A stretch of DNA of 64,000 nt from Mesostigma viride (lineage: Eukaryota; Streptophyta; Mesostigmatophyceae; Mesostigmatales; Mesostigmataceae): positions 866,001 to 930,000 of the forward strand of contig RPFO01000165.1 of the NCBI GenBank assembly GCA_009746045.1, written 5' to 3'. This document shows, piece by piece, positions 1 through 11,246 of the stretch. Position numbers and translations under genes: made by a program. Numbering within the stretch: the stretch's first letter is position 1; each line of letters begins with the position of its first letter. The notes beneath the pieces are model-generated. The model was not told the origin of the DNA. It searched no databases and worked only from the letters and a program-made list of their open reading frames with translations.

Positions 1-88
1 TCTAAGCTGTCTATCTGCCCGACGTGATTGACTTGCGCTACCCTATCTACCTGTCCTACACCTACCTCTATCCGTGTAGGCAGGGACA

Positions 89-1283
89 CTACGCACGAGG
101 AACGGAGGGCCGGGAGACCGCCTCGTTCGACCGCCCGGTCCACTCTTCCCCCTCGACCTCATCCTCCTCGTCGCCATGCCCATAGCCGGCGACCGCCTTG
201 CCATCCATAACCCCCGAGGCGCCATTACCCGAGTCCTGTTGCTGTGAGAACAACTCATTCAACTCGCGGTTCACCCGCTGGAACGAAGGACCCGTAGCGC
301 GGGGCGTCTGGTGCTGCGTGGGACGCTGCCGGGCGTCCTGCAGCTTGGCTCCGCGCTCGCCCGCGTTGCGAGGCCGGTCTGGGCGCCGTGCTTGTTCCGG
401 GCGCTTACCGAAGGCAGGCGCGGAGAAACGGGGTGACGTCTGCTCGTCGCCACGATCGCGATCCCGTGGTGGTCGCGTGCAGTCCTTCTTGAGATGACCG
501 ACCTCGCCGCACCGGAAGCATCGCGCCTTGGACGCATCGATTGCATTGACCTGGGGCGCTTCATAGTCGCCGTCCTCCTGCTCGTGGTCGATAATGTCCT
601 CAGAGCTAGGACCCGTCTTGGTCCACCGTAGTGAAGTGGACAAGACGCGGTGCAGCACCAGCGTGCCGATAGGTGACCGCTGCGCGGCGGCATGCGAGCA
701 CATCTGACACCTTTAGAAGGTACTGCTGGATCTCGATCACATCCCACTGCTCCCACCGTATCTCAGCAAAGCGCTTTAGCACCTCATCTAGGAGTTCCGA
801 ACTCAGCGCCTCAATGAACCGCGCCCTATATTCGGTCCAGGTCAAGTCCTCAAGGCGAGCCGAGAATGCTTCAAACTCTGTCAGAAACTCGCGGAACGGC
901 GTGGTGCCTTGGCGTAGCTTGGAAAAAGCCAGACGCTCGTGGAGCTTCCAGTCAGGGGGCACCAGCTTGCGCTCAATGCCCTCTAGTAGCTCCTCTACTG
1001 TGCGAGGGTACAAGCGCGACGCGACACTCTCACAGTTGAGTATGCCGACCACTGAGGGATCCATGTGGCGACGTAGGAGATAAGAACCTCGGTAGCTAGC
1101 TCCCACCCATTGTGGTTGCACCACGCTCAGTAGATCTGTACCCACATATGCGTCCATTCGTCGATCTCGCGAGGGTTCATAGTCGCGCGCAGCTTGGGCA
1201 CTGGTTTAAAGTCAGGCATGGGCGGCGCCTTAAACGCGTCGGCCCGAGGTCCGCCCACTGCGCGATACGGCGGAACATCATTA
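89..1283 (-). pseudogene. gag: Gypsy-A gag, C-terminal two thirds
   Basis: Structural capsid/nucleocapsid protein that would package element RNA. The frame starting at 1157 aligns by eye with Gypsy-B gag: shared features are the C-E-S-(V/L)-A-S block, L-V-P-P followed by the W and R-L-A-F block, and the R-A-R-F block. A CCHC zinc knuckle (C-F-R-C-G-E-V-G-H-L-K-K-D-C) follows near 500-545. Upstream coding sequence continues to about 1283 in another frame, so there is a frameshift near 1140-1160 and another near 640. The stop codon is at 89. The N-terminal third lies at 4454-5387, beyond the inserted piggyBac-like element. Confidence 0.75.
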
Positions 1284-1406
1284 TGGTATCCAACTCACTG
1301 CTATAAATATCAGTCAGTTGGCACTTGGCATCATAATGTCCACAAAACAACCTAATAAATATTTATGGTCCATACTAGGACCAAAGCACACACATATATG
1401 GACCTC

Positions 1407-2837
1407 TTGATATATGGCTCTTCCGTCTCAGGTCCGGCTGGCCGCCGAGGGCCACGACGAACGCATCCAGTCGGCCTTGGCGCAGCTGGTCCCGGGCCCC
1501 GACCTCCCGCCACATGCTATTCGCATTGCCTCCCTGCCTGCACGGATGGGTGGCTGCGGTCTGACTCGTGCCGCCCGGCTGGCCCCAGCAGCCTTTTTGG
1601 GCTCCGTCGCTCAGTCGTGGGCGGAAAGCTGCCGGCTCCTGCCCCTTTTGGCAACGGCAGCGCCTGACCTCCTGGACCCCAGCAGCCCTTTGCCCTTCGT
1701 CACCGCCATCCAGGAGGCCTATGCTGAGATCCAGCAGGCCTGTTCTCCCGTCTGTGCCGCTCAGGCGGTACAGCGCCACCTCCCTCGCGTCACTCCCTCG
1801 GTCGCCTCCGTTCAATCTCCCGCCGCATTCCCTGCTCGCGTCATCGATAAACACCAGAAAACCTACGCGGGTATTCTGCACACGGCTGATTGGATTGCTC
1901 TTTTCGCGGACCTCAACGCCCAGGGACGTGCGTGGCTGTTCTCGCTTTCCTTGCGGAGTGTGGGCTCGGCGTACCTTCGTGCTCTTCCCATGGCCCCCCA
2001 TTCGCCTTGGCTCCCAGCCACTACTCGGTGGCGCTCCGGCACCAGCTATTTGCCCCGCAGCCTCTTGTTCCGGCCGGGCGGCCTTGTGGTAGCTGTGGGC
2101 AGCCGCTGGATCCCACGGGGACTCACTACCTTGCCTGCATGGGGGGCCAACAGAATCAGAATTGGTATTTGTATTTGCACACTGTCCTCCTGACGGTGGT
2201 GCTCGCCATGATTCGGTCGGTTTTCCCCCACGCGAACATCCGGTCCGAGGATGCGGATGGCGCTGCCTTCTATTCCCCCAACCACCGGCCTGACATCGTG
2301 GTGCTGGACTTTGAGGGGGTGGCCGGCATCTGCTTATTGACGTTTCGGTGGCGCGGCCCTTGGCTCTTAGCCACGTGGCTGGGGCCTCCCTCACGGCAGG
2401 TTACACGGCGGACCGGGCGGAGCGGGCCAAGCTCCTGGCCTACGGCGACGTCGGGCACCATCGTGTGGTGCCCTTTGTCCTGGAGGAGTTTGGGGCCATG
2501 GGGCCCCTGACCTCCGCCTTCTTCAAGGAGTGTTGCCGGCTCCGGGAGGACCGGCTGGACCTGGAGGGCCAGCGGGCCCCATGGTCGGCGCGGACCTGGA
2601 CGTCATATTGGCGTCAGCGCTTGTCGGTGGCGCTGACTCGAGCCATGGCTGACATCATGCTCCGCCGTACGCGGGCTGATTTTGCGGTGCAGCAGGGCTA
2701 TTAGGTTCCTCCCGTTAGGCGTTTCCATTGGTCTTATCGTAGTATCGAGCTTTGACATGGCTCTGTATATAGGTTTATAGCTGGGCGTTTGCTTTGGTTT
2801 GAGTGATTTCACTCTGCTGTAAGTAATTATATTTTTA
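1407..2837 (+). mobile_element. 5'-truncated non-LTR retrotransposon (LINE) with restriction-like endonuclease
   Basis: The body is flanked by an exact 15-bp target-site duplication, ACATATATGGACCTC, at 1392-1406 and 2838-2852. It contains only the 3' part of a LINE ORF plus a 3' UTR ending in ATTATATTTTTAA without a poly(A) tract. The same 3' terminus recurs in the 100-bp copy at 45221-45320, which confirms the element end. A truncated 5' end with a long TSD is the usual outcome of incomplete target-primed reverse transcription. Confidence 0.85.
1414..2704 (+). pseudogene. LINE ORF2 C-terminus: zinc knuckle plus restriction-like endonuclease
   Basis: C-terminal end of a non-LTR reverse transcriptase polyprotein that would nick target DNA for target-primed reverse transcription. 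The first part has the post-RT signature L-P-A-R-M-G-G-C-G-L common in LINE proteins. Then comes a CCHC-like motif (C-G-S-C, H, C) near 2090-2145, a R-P-D-I-V-V endonuclease motif near 2290, D-V-S-V-A-R-P near 2340, and a downstream K near 2430, matching the PD-(D/E)XK-type endonuclease of R2-like and related early-branching LINEs. At least two frameshifts (near 1900-2140 and near 2340) break it; the stop is TAG at 2702-2704. The exact clade (R2, NeSL, Dualen, Utopia or other) cannot be decided here. Confidence 0.75.
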
Positions 2838-2852
2838 ACATATATGGACCTC

Positions 2853-4376
2853 CTTGGGGGTCATGTCATCGGTCATATTGCAATGTCCTATGGGTGCTAA
2901 ATATAGCACGCCCTGGCAGGGGGTGCGCAGGGTGCGAGAAAAGAGACACATATAATGCAATATTGGATGTCAAATCACGTTTGTTGGTCCTGGTCTTGCC
3001 AAGGCAGTTGAATGGGAAGCCAGTAAGGGCCTCTGAACACTGACATCATGGGGTGTCCCAGGGACCCAGCTGCAAGCTCTAAAAATGACTGCCCGCTACA
3101 AATAGCGGACAGTTTGGCTGGTGACGCTTGCTAGCATTACAAGGCTAAATTCTTATCCCCTAGCAACAAAAGGCATCATGGATGATCAAACATGCTAATT
3201 ACATCCTGTCCAGGCTGCAGAACATCCATCATAGCATATAAAGATAGGTAACCACGCCTACTATGCACAGTCACATTTGTACGTATCATAGCATGGTAAG
3301 GGCACACCCTTGAAACCACACAAGCCAAACACCATGCTCACTTTTTTCTTGTGCTGATGCTGTAATAAACAAGTGCAAGTAAGCCTAGCTCAATGACAGT
3401 GCTAGCTAGTGCTCCCTGTATGCTGGGCTTTATCATAGTAGCTGCTAACTGGCTATGGGGTGTCCTATACTAACAAAACCAAAAAGCTAACCAAAACCTG
3501 GCCAAGATACCATCTTTCCAAAGAATGTAGGCAAGAAAACCCATCACAATACCATGCACAACATATTTAAGCATTACATCGATCGTTACTCTAGTATATA
3601 GGATGAAGGCGCAGCTAACCATGAACAAAACGGATGATAAACTGGGCGAAATGGTTGTACGCAGCCACCACGACAAACCATTACATAAAAGTAGTAAGGA
3701 GGGAACTTTAACACCACGAAACCTTAATAATAAGTCCGGGATTACTTACCGAACGATAAAATCACTTTACCTCCTTCACGGCAGCGGCAGGGACTGCAAA
3801 CTGCGCCAGGTCCAACTACCGCAGAAAAGGCTGTCTGACAGGTAGCAAGCTCATGACAGAAACGATGCCCCAAGGCTTCCCTGGCCCACAGCGCTGATGA
3901 ACTATGCGATATACATCATAAGAAAGTTGATCGTTGCGAAATATTCAATGATAAAATGGCAAATACCAAGTGCTAGCTTCAACGGCATCCCCGTGCTAGT
4001 GAACACGTGTTGACGCAAATATAAACCAGCCCGAGATGATTGCGCGCCTCGTTAGAGGTTGCGCAACGAGGTCTATAGCATCGTTAGACGTATAAAGTGT
4101 GCCTACAAATTTTGGAACGAATCCATGCATCGACGCTCCTGCGTCAGTCAGTTTTCTGCACTGCCATGGCGGCAAATCTGCACGGATGTCAATATTTTTA
4201 CATTCACGTTTTCGTCCCATTGAAAAGGGTACCCCCTGTACTTTGGTCAATAATTAGTCCCCGTGTACTTGTCAGAATGTAGTGATGTTTAGGTACGGGA
4301 CGTAGTACACATCTACCTGAAGACGCCTGGCTAAAAATATCACGGAAATACCTACTGGCATTCGCGTTATGCTTCC
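2853..4376. other. Non-coding interior of the piggyBac-like element
   Basis: About 1.5 kb of AT-richer sequence without a convincing gene. It contains an imperfect palindrome at 3088-3113 of the same type as those at the element ends. Short open frames here overlap each other and lack recognisable motifs. Confidence 0.5.
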
Positions 4377-4453
4377 AACCAACTGTCCGCTATTTGTAGC
4401 GGACAGTTGGTACTGCCCGCTATAAATATCAGTCAGTACCATTTAAGGGTTAA

Positions 4454-5387
4454 AGATCGACAACGAGTCATATGTCGATGCAGGCGCTGACCTAGTCGCG
4501 CTGCGTTGTAGCCAGATAGACGAGGGATGCGCGTAGCCAGAATCACTGGGTGCCATGCGACTCAAGTTGAGGTTATTGCCATGCGACACGCTCGGCCGCG
4601 CAGGTCCGGCTGCTGGGACATTACGCGCCGGATGGGACGACGCGGGCCCACCCGGCATCGTATACCGGCGGCGGGTGGGACCCTAGCCTCGTCCTGGGTC
4701 CACAGCGATGTCGCATTGGACTGCAGGTCACCGCCAAAAGAAACCCGTCGACTGCTCGCCCAGGGATGTTGTAATCGTTGGGCACGTTGCGCGTGATAAT
4801 AGGTCGCGTTCTGACTAAGCGGACCAAACATCTGCGACCCGGTCGGCTGGCTTAGCGTCTGCTGCTGCTGCTGCAACGGCGGAAGCTGCTGCTGCTGCTG
4901 CCACTGTTGCTGCTGCGGCGGCGGTGGCTGCTGGTGCTGTACTGGCTGCTGCTGCCACTGCTGCGGCAACGGCTGTTGCTGTTCCGAATGCTGCTGTGGG
5001 GACTGCACGGGGTGCTGCTGCGGCTGCCCGGGCGGGTGTTGCTGCGGCTGTACTGACTGGTACTGGCACTCGTGGGATTTGATTTGGGCCGGGCCTCATT
5101 CTCCCCAACCCGTTCCATCCGCTGGTTATACTCAGCCTGCATTCGCTGCGGCTGGTATTCCTCCCTATTATCCATCCTATCCTATCCTCGTGGCCTTCGC
5201 GGCTCACGAGAGGTACTAGCCAGCTCACCTGGGTGACCTACAGGACTGCCTTGCTGGTAGGACGAGCCCTGTTGTGATACCTCCTGTACCTGGTACTCTG
5301 GGCTGCCCTGCCTATATCCAAGTCTGCACCTCCATCCTCAGAATGACTCCTAGTCGTGCCGCGTACCTTCTTTTTACCCCGTGGCAT
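4454..5387 (-). pseudogene. gag: Gypsy-A gag, N-terminal part, glutamine-rich
   Basis: The probable start ATG is at 5385-5387 and gives M-P-R-G-K-K-K-V-R-G. The reading continues through a hydrophilic segment (5175 leftwards) into a long Q/P-rich region (about 4860-5050, coded by CAG/CTG-type repeats), then a segment ending at the insertion junction near 4454. The pieces lie in different frames, so several indels have occurred. The rest of gag lies at 89-1283. The poly-Q tract accounts for the CTG/CAG repeat density in the DNA here. Confidence 0.6.
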
Positions 5388-5691
5388 GTTTACCAGTATC
5401 ACATCCACAAGAGAAGGAAGGAAGGAGAGAGGAAGAAGGAGGAAAATGCCATGCACATGCCCACAAGCATCAACCAAGCGACTGCCCTACGTTATTCTGC
5501 TAATGTAGCTATAATATAGTAAGCTATAATTGGTACTCTACTCCTCTAGAAACTAGGTGGCTGCCTAGGTGGGGTGCTGACAGTGAGTTGGCTGAACGTG
5601 ACTGTGACAGCCTGTGTGTCCCCCGTCCTGCTCTCTACTGTTGCACTATCTATTGGGTGCATAGCTACGGCCCCTAGGCATTGGGCGAGTC

Positions 5692-5979
5692 CTAATCTCC
5701 TGAGGTGGTGCCTTTACGTGCATGCAAGCCTACTGGACGTGTCATGTATTTTTGGATAAACCTATCTGCTTCCCATGCTGTCTTGAATCCCTTAAAGATA
5801 GCCCTATGCCTATCCACTATATAGTTCTTGCAGTCTACCCAGCTATAGAAAATACCTACTTTCCCTGTGCCTCCATCATGTGCCACAGCATAGTAAAGTT
5901 GCCTAGATACATCACTATCCCAACCCCCAAGTGCTTCATTATATCTAATATTATTTCTATTATGAGTATTAGCCATCAC
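5692..5979 (-). CDS. Gypsy-A ORF1: RNase H1 N-terminal / viroplasmin-like domain protein
   Basis: A 95-residue protein. Residues about 27-80 match the RNase H1 N-terminal (caulimovirus viroplasmin-type, PF01693-like) pattern: Y-Y-A-V-A, then G-I-F-Y-S-W, a C-K-N-Y-I helix, F-K-G-F-K-T, and A-x-x-F-I. This small fold binds RNA/DNA hybrid or dsRNA in RNase H1. It sits upstream of gag, as in Gypsy-B, where a related ORF lies at 44163-44555. The frame is open from ATG to stop although the neighbouring gag is broken. Family assignment is from pattern, not from a search. Confidence 0.7.
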   Translation of the reverse strand: MMANTHNRNNIRYNEALGGWDSDVSRQLYYAVAHDGGTGKVGIFYSWVDCKNYIVDRHRAIFKGFKTAWEADRFIQKYMTRPVGLHARKGTTSGD

Positions 5980-7356
5980 ACACGTCGTCTATTGCCAGCA
6001 GACAGAGATAAAAAAGAGAAAGGAACCTTTTTACCTCTAGTGTGTGACCTGTCACAGGGGGGGGATGCCAACTGGCTCTAATCTAATCACTATCACAGAA
6101 ATCAGGAGCTTCGCGCTCCTAATTCCATACAAGAGGGTAGCCTCTGTGATAACTGCCCGCCTTTTCGCAAGGACGAAGCCACGGAAACCACCCTAACAAC
6201 GTCCACGGCTTTCGCAGCCAGGACGCTCAAAATACGTCACAAGAAACGACAATTCACAAACAAAACAACAAGGATGGACGCGCATAACCTCACCTCCTAC
6301 GCGTGCAGGCAAGAGGGACGGAGCAAGGCGGTTGGCTGCAAGCGACTACCACATACTGCATGACAAAACATACCTTGCCGTTGCTCAGCCGACTTTCCTC
6401 CCTGGCTTGGCGCCGATTCCTTGTGTGGTGCAGAGCCGGGCTCCCCGTCGGTGCCCAGTCGACAGGAGATGCTTCTAAGCCCTACACTATGACCGCCCTA
6501 GACGATGCCGCCGTTCACTGACAGCCAGTTTCCCAGGCTGGCGGGTCGAACTCGGCTTTCTATCTCGCTAAATATTGGGCCGGCCCTGCGCAGGCCCTGC
6601 GCTATTAAGAATGCACATTGCGGCTTAAACACAAGGGCTCTTCGCGAGCACCTGTGGAAAACCTCTAGAACTACCTCCGATCCAGTGTTACATCCCGAGC
6701 CGGACGGTGCGAAAGATCTAATCTAGTATAAGGTGCAGTTTAATAAGCCAGCATAGCCGCGCATCCGCGTACCGCGATAGCAAGCAAAGATCGCAGTAAA
6801 TTGACTAACTGAGCCGCGGTTTATCCTCAGCTAGGCCTTATACTGAGCATGATCAATTAATCTAGCTATATAACACGGCATGTCATGAGGCAAATGACAT
6901 CCGGATTAGTGCCCCTTGGTCTGAGAGAGTCGTCAACACTCGTTTCATTAATCATCAAACCAAAGAGGGCGAGTCCATCGTCCTCAGACCAATTTCACCT
7001 AGCTGCGCTACCAAGCTGGCAAGTTGGTGTGCAGGCGCGCCGACATGCGCGCCGATCTTCCAGAGACTGCCGTCAGGCCCCAATAGGTTCTGTCTGACGT
7101 CTAGGGCCGGCCCGGCCCCTAGAAGATCTCGTACTTCTGGCTAGGCCCAAAATAACTGGTCCGAAACACACAAAGTACCAAATAAACACACAAAGTCCCG
7201 AACTTAGGACAAATTCCCAAATAAGTCCCGAATTGAGTCCTATAGTCCGGCGGACTATGAAAGCGAGCTATCAAAAGTCCCAAACGAATAACAAATGACT
7301 TTCAACTTATTTATTAAAGGCATTGTTACGCCCATAAAAAGGTCTGGGCCGTAACA
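5980..7356 (-). repeat. Gypsy-A leader and 5' LTR (inner boundary unresolved)
   Basis: No gene is visible. The right terminus (TGTTACG at 7324-7330, then GTAACA at 7351-7356) resembles the Gypsy-B LTR end, so the 5' LTR ends at 7356. I could not find a TGTTACG start further left, so the LTR/leader boundary and the primer binding site remain undefined. Confidence 0.45.
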
Positions 7357-7676
7357 GCTAAGAGACGCAGGCAGAATGGTAACCAAGGTGGCAAGGGCCA
7401 GCAGCAAGGATCCATTTGAAGGCAAGGGTCAGCAGCAGGCTGGGGGTCACCAAGGTGGTCAGCAGAACAAGGGTGGCCAAGGGCAAGGCAAGAGCCAGGG
7501 CCAGGGCACCCAGGCCAGTCAGAGCAGCCATGCAGAACCAGGGTGGTCTGAAGAAGACTACTGCTGGGAAGGATGACAAGTGCTTTGGATGTGGCAGGAC
7601 AGGTCATTGGCGACGTGACTGCCCAGACCAGGCCAAGTCTGCCGGAGCAGGCTCTGGCCAGGGGGGTAAGCCATGA
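7357..7676 (+). pseudogene. gag: Copia-F gag C-terminus with CCHC knuckle
   Basis: A G/Q/K-rich tail, read in two frames, leads into C-F-G-C-G-R-T-G-H-W-R-R-D-C near 7580-7620, a canonical nucleocapsid knuckle. It ends G-G-K-P then TGA at 7674-7676. The next codons (CTT GAG) stay in the same frame and lead into pol, the arrangement seen in the other copia families here. The N-terminal half of gag is missing, probably because Gypsy-A inserted at 7356. Confidence 0.7.
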
Positions 7677-10600
7677 CTTGAGGTGTTGTCCCCTGTAAAT
7701 AGTCAATCACCCCAAGTGGGACAGACATCAGTTGTACAAAGTAATGGGGGTGTCCCTCTTGTGCAGCAGCAAGGGGTTGGGAATGATGAGGTGCTTCCAC
7801 TCAATGATTGCAATAACGCTGCTGCAGCAGTGGAATTCCCTGTGCCTGTGGCAGGTGCAGGGTCTCCAGTTGCTGGGGTTGGCTCTGGGAGTCAAGCCGC
7901 CAGACTGGAAGGACCTGCTACTCCCGTGGAAACCGGGGTTGGCTCTGGGAGCCGAGCTTCCTTGGAGGAGGTCCCTGGAGCAAGATAACAGCAGGTGGGT
8001 CGTGCTGTCCCAAGCACACAGTCTTTGTCACGTTCCTCTCTGTGCAGCCAGGCTGACAGGGGGGTGAGCTATGCTCAGGCTGGAAACACACTACACCATA
8101 TCTTTGGCCATTCTAAGCAGGCAGAGATGTTTGCTTGGAAGATTGGCAAGGAGCCTTTGCTTGAGGCCTGCAGTGCAGCTGCTCAGAATTGTGTCTGTCA
8201 GGAGAATGTTATTCGCCTCCCACAGTCCCATGCCATGCAGAGAACCTGCTAGAGAGCGGGGGGATATCCAAGGGGACATCCAGCATATCAGGGGCATGTA
8301 TCTGTTGGTGGGGGTGGATAGGTTTAGCAGACATAGGTTGCTGACCATTCTACCTGGAATGCAGGAGCATCAGCTGTTGATGGGTCTCCAGTCTTTGTTG
8401 CCTGGCTTTGGGGTGTACACCAAGGTGCAATTAGCTGACTTGCAGTTTGACTGCTTGATCAAGCTGGCTGACCAGCTTCCTTGTAAGTTGGTAGTGGTCC
8501 CTAGGGAATGCCATGGGCAGCAGGGAGCTGTAGAGAGATCTATACGTGAAGTAAAAACAGTGGTGCTAGCGGCTAGGAGTGTGCCTGTTGTGGCATCAGC
8601 TCTAGAGCGAGCAGCTTGGTGTAAGGGGATTGAGGAGCAGCTTAACCACAGGGTAACCTATTACTATGATGGTGTGGCAGTCTCTCCCCTGCATGGCACT
8701 GCAGTTTGGTATGCTATCACAGGACGTGGTGGCAGCCTGCATGCCTGAAGAAGGCAGACAGGGTGTTCTCCAGGTTGAGGAGAAAGGACAAGGGCTGGAA
8801 AATGCTGAGGCCCCAGGTGGGACTGAGGGTCAGGATGTGGAAGGAACCGTCATTACCAGGCAAGCGTGGCAAGTGGCAAGATGGGCTGGTAACCCATGTG
8901 GAGGAGGCTAACCATTCTTGTCTGGTGGCTTTGGAGAGTAATCCCAAGCACGTGTACAGGCTATCCTGGGCTCACGTCAAGGAGAGAAGGCCAACTGCAA
9001 TCTGGCCTGAAGACAAACCTGATCCTCCCTTGGAGGGAGATGATGAGCAGGATGAGAGCCAGGCAGTAGATGCTAACCCGCCATGCTTGGATTATGGTCT
9101 GTCCTGGATGGATGAGGGTGAGCAGGAGTCTGCTGAGACGTCTGTCACAAGGCCACAGGTGGCCAGGGCTGCACCACAGTCCAGGGGTGCTTATGGCGGA
9201 CATCATTCGAGCTCTGCAGAACAGCAAGCGTGATCCCAAGGTATCTAAGCTCACGGGATGGGGGTCATGTGGGGCACCAGCACTAGAGGTGGATACCAAC
9301 TCACAGGTGTCCATTCTAAGGGTGTAGAGGATGCTGCAGGCTTGCAGTGGTCATCCCCTAGCTGCCTAGCTGTGTCTGATTTCTCTGGAAATGTGTCCGT
9401 GAAGATCTTGGGAGAAGTGAGTGTGCCTATCCTAGCTGGGGGTGCCCACCACGTTCAGCGTGGTAGAAGGGTAACAGGGGCCTGCCATTCTAGGTCAGAA
9501 CTTCTTGTGCTTACCAGGGGTGAGAATATCCTCTGAGGAATTAGCATTAGAGGGGCAGGGCCGCCTTCCCTTGCAGAGATATCGCTACTCCCAGGGTCTT
9601 AGTGTGGCTGTGAGGGCTGTGAGGGGTCAAGAGGCAGAGGGTCCTGATACAAAGGAGCCCATTGCTGGGGACCTGCTGATCCTCCCTACTACGTTTGACC
9701 CACGTGAGTTGGGTGTGCAGAGGTACCAGATCCCAGGAACGAGTCCTGTACCTTGGCGCAAGCTAGTGGAGATGATGCAAAGCCCCAAGATGGCTAAGGC
9801 ATGGACTCTTGGCTTTGTTGCTTCTGGGCATGAGTGGATAGTTGCCAAGTGTGCAGAGCCTGTGGATGTCCTCCCTGAGGATCACCAGCTGCTCAGGTTG
9901 ATGTTTGTCCTCAAGCTCAAGGAGGTGGATGGCGTGCAGGTGCCACATGTTAGACCAGTTGCGACTGAGTACCATGGCACTGGACAGTTAGCAGATGAGG
10001 AGCTTTACACACCAGGGATGCTGCATGATACATGAAGGATTTTGTTGTGCATTTACTTGTCTTTTCTGAACAAGGGGATACCCTATAGCTCTGTGTTGGT
10101 AGATTTCAAGAGGGCTTTTCTCAAGGGTGATCAGCAGGAAGCACAGGATACTTGGCGCACAATACCCCCTTTCTTTGTTAAGGTGCCTGCAGTGTGGAGG
10201 GCAGAGCTGAAGACGAGGTATCTGAGGATTCTCAAAGGCGTGGAAGGCCTTAGATCGAGTCCCATCATCTGGAGGAAGAGTTTGGAGAAGTACCTCAGGT
10301 CTGTCTGTGGTCTCTCAGTATCTCCAGTTGATCCTTGTCTGTTTCAGGGTAGCCATGATGGGCTGCCAGCGTTTGCCTCCCTGCATGGTGATGATCTGCA
10401 TCTCCTGGGCCCTCCCACTTGGCAAGAGTTGACTCTGGCCAGGATCCAGAAGCGGTTTGAACTGGGTAAGATCCAGTACATGGTTGAGAATGAGCCCATG
10501 GTGTTTTGTGGAATGCAGGCAACCTTGAACTCTTGATCCATCAGCAGGGTACGTGGTCCATCAAGCTGCATGGAGGGTGGTAAGGATTATCCCCAGCAGA

Positions 10601-11246
10601 TCATAGATGCTTTGCAGGAGCCCATCACCCAGGCCAGATGTGCAACAATACGAGGTATGTTGGCATGGCTGGCCAGCATTTGTGCTCCTGACCTGTTGGT
10701 ACTGAGTCGGTTGACCGATTCCCGACTGGTTGAGGTGGGTGCTGAGAGTGTGGTAGAGGCTGTTCGCATGTCTCCCCCTCTCATGCTGGGTCCTCTGGAT
10801 GTGTACAGGACTTTTGACATGGTGCTCTATGTGGACAGTTCTATGGATAGTAGGAAGGTCACAGAGGTCAGGGGCCGTGCAGCAGCATTAATATCCCTGG
10901 TGCAGGAACAGTCCTCTCTGGTCTGCTGGTATACAGTCGGTTGCAAAACAGGGTAACTCCCAGCAGTGACATTGCTGAGTGCAGGGCAATCTGTGAAGAG
11001 CTTCATACTGCTCTTTACTTGAGGGAGCTATTTTACCAGCTATGTCAAGTGGCTTCCTGTCGGTTGCAGATGCACACACTGGTAAGAACTGACAGCATGG
11101 GCATGGTGCAATTTGTGCACAGGCAGCTGGCCAGGAGCAGGGACCTTGATTATTTGTTGCTCAAGGAAATGTCTTGCTTGGCTAACATTGAACATGTGGC
11201 TGGCGTGGACAACCCTGCAGATGCTCTCACCAAGCTGGAGGACTGA
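7677..11246 (+). pseudogene. pol: Copia-F pol remnant (INT, protease-like, RT, RNase H)
   Basis: Pieces in several frames follow the order of Copia-C pol. They are: a linker (7683-7988); integrase zinc-binding and catalytic core (8071-8748, with the V-D-R-F-S-R and H-G-Q-Q-G-A-V-E-R motifs); integrase C-terminal P-G-K-R-G-K-W block (8830-8960); D-T-N-S-Q-V-S retropepsin-like motif (near 9295); RT N-terminal half (9505-10035); D-F-K-R-A-F and H-G-D-D core (10042-10536); and RNase H with the N-P-A-D-A-L-T-K signature (10570-11246). Many frameshifts and stops make it non-functional. Confidence 0.8.

Larger units (their letters stand above)
1283..4449. mobile_element. Nonautonomous piggyBac-like element with subterminal palindromes, splitting Gypsy-A gag
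   Basis: The right end reads C-C-A-T-T-T-A-A-G-G-G followed by TTAA (4450-4453), almost the same terminus as the clean TTAA element at 59982-61680. The left end near 1283 retains only the inner ATGGTA part and has lost the TTAA and the CCC bases, so the left boundary is approximate. Both ends carry short palindromes built on a CCGCTAtAAATAGCGG-like core (1293-1324; 4377-4410; 4411-4440), followed inside by a TTGG..GCATAA block in inverted orientation. A further palindrome lies at 3088-3113. No transposase is visible. A LINE inserted inside it at 1407-2837. Confidence 0.6.
1..7356 (-). mobile_element. Gypsy-A: Ty3/gypsy-like LTR element, left-truncated by the window
   Basis: A minus-strand gypsy-like element runs off the left edge of the window, so its pol and 3' LTR are not visible. 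From right to left it has an LTR end (CGTAACA-type terminus, 7351-7356), a leader, a small ORF with an RNase H1 N-terminal-like domain, and a gag with a CCHC knuckle. Its ORFs are recognisably related to those of Gypsy-B at 34891-45771. Sequence resembling copia gag starts directly after 7356, so Gypsy-A probably inserted into Copia-F; the matching left TSD lies outside the window. Gag is frameshifted and split by another element, so this copy is dead. Confidence 0.8.

Noticed and set aside
1375-2394. 339-codon minus-strand open frame
   Set aside because: It is antisense to the LINE ORF, which carries recognisable endonuclease motifs; a shadow frame in GC-rich coding DNA.
3470-3676. Small hydrophobic minus-strand ORF
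   Set aside because: 68 codons in AT-rich non-coding DNA of a DNA element, start codon not ATG, no supporting context.
4859-5050. CTG/CAG-rich stretch as an independent microsatellite expansion
   Set aside because: It is imperfect and explained by the glutamine-rich part of Gypsy-A gag on the minus strand.
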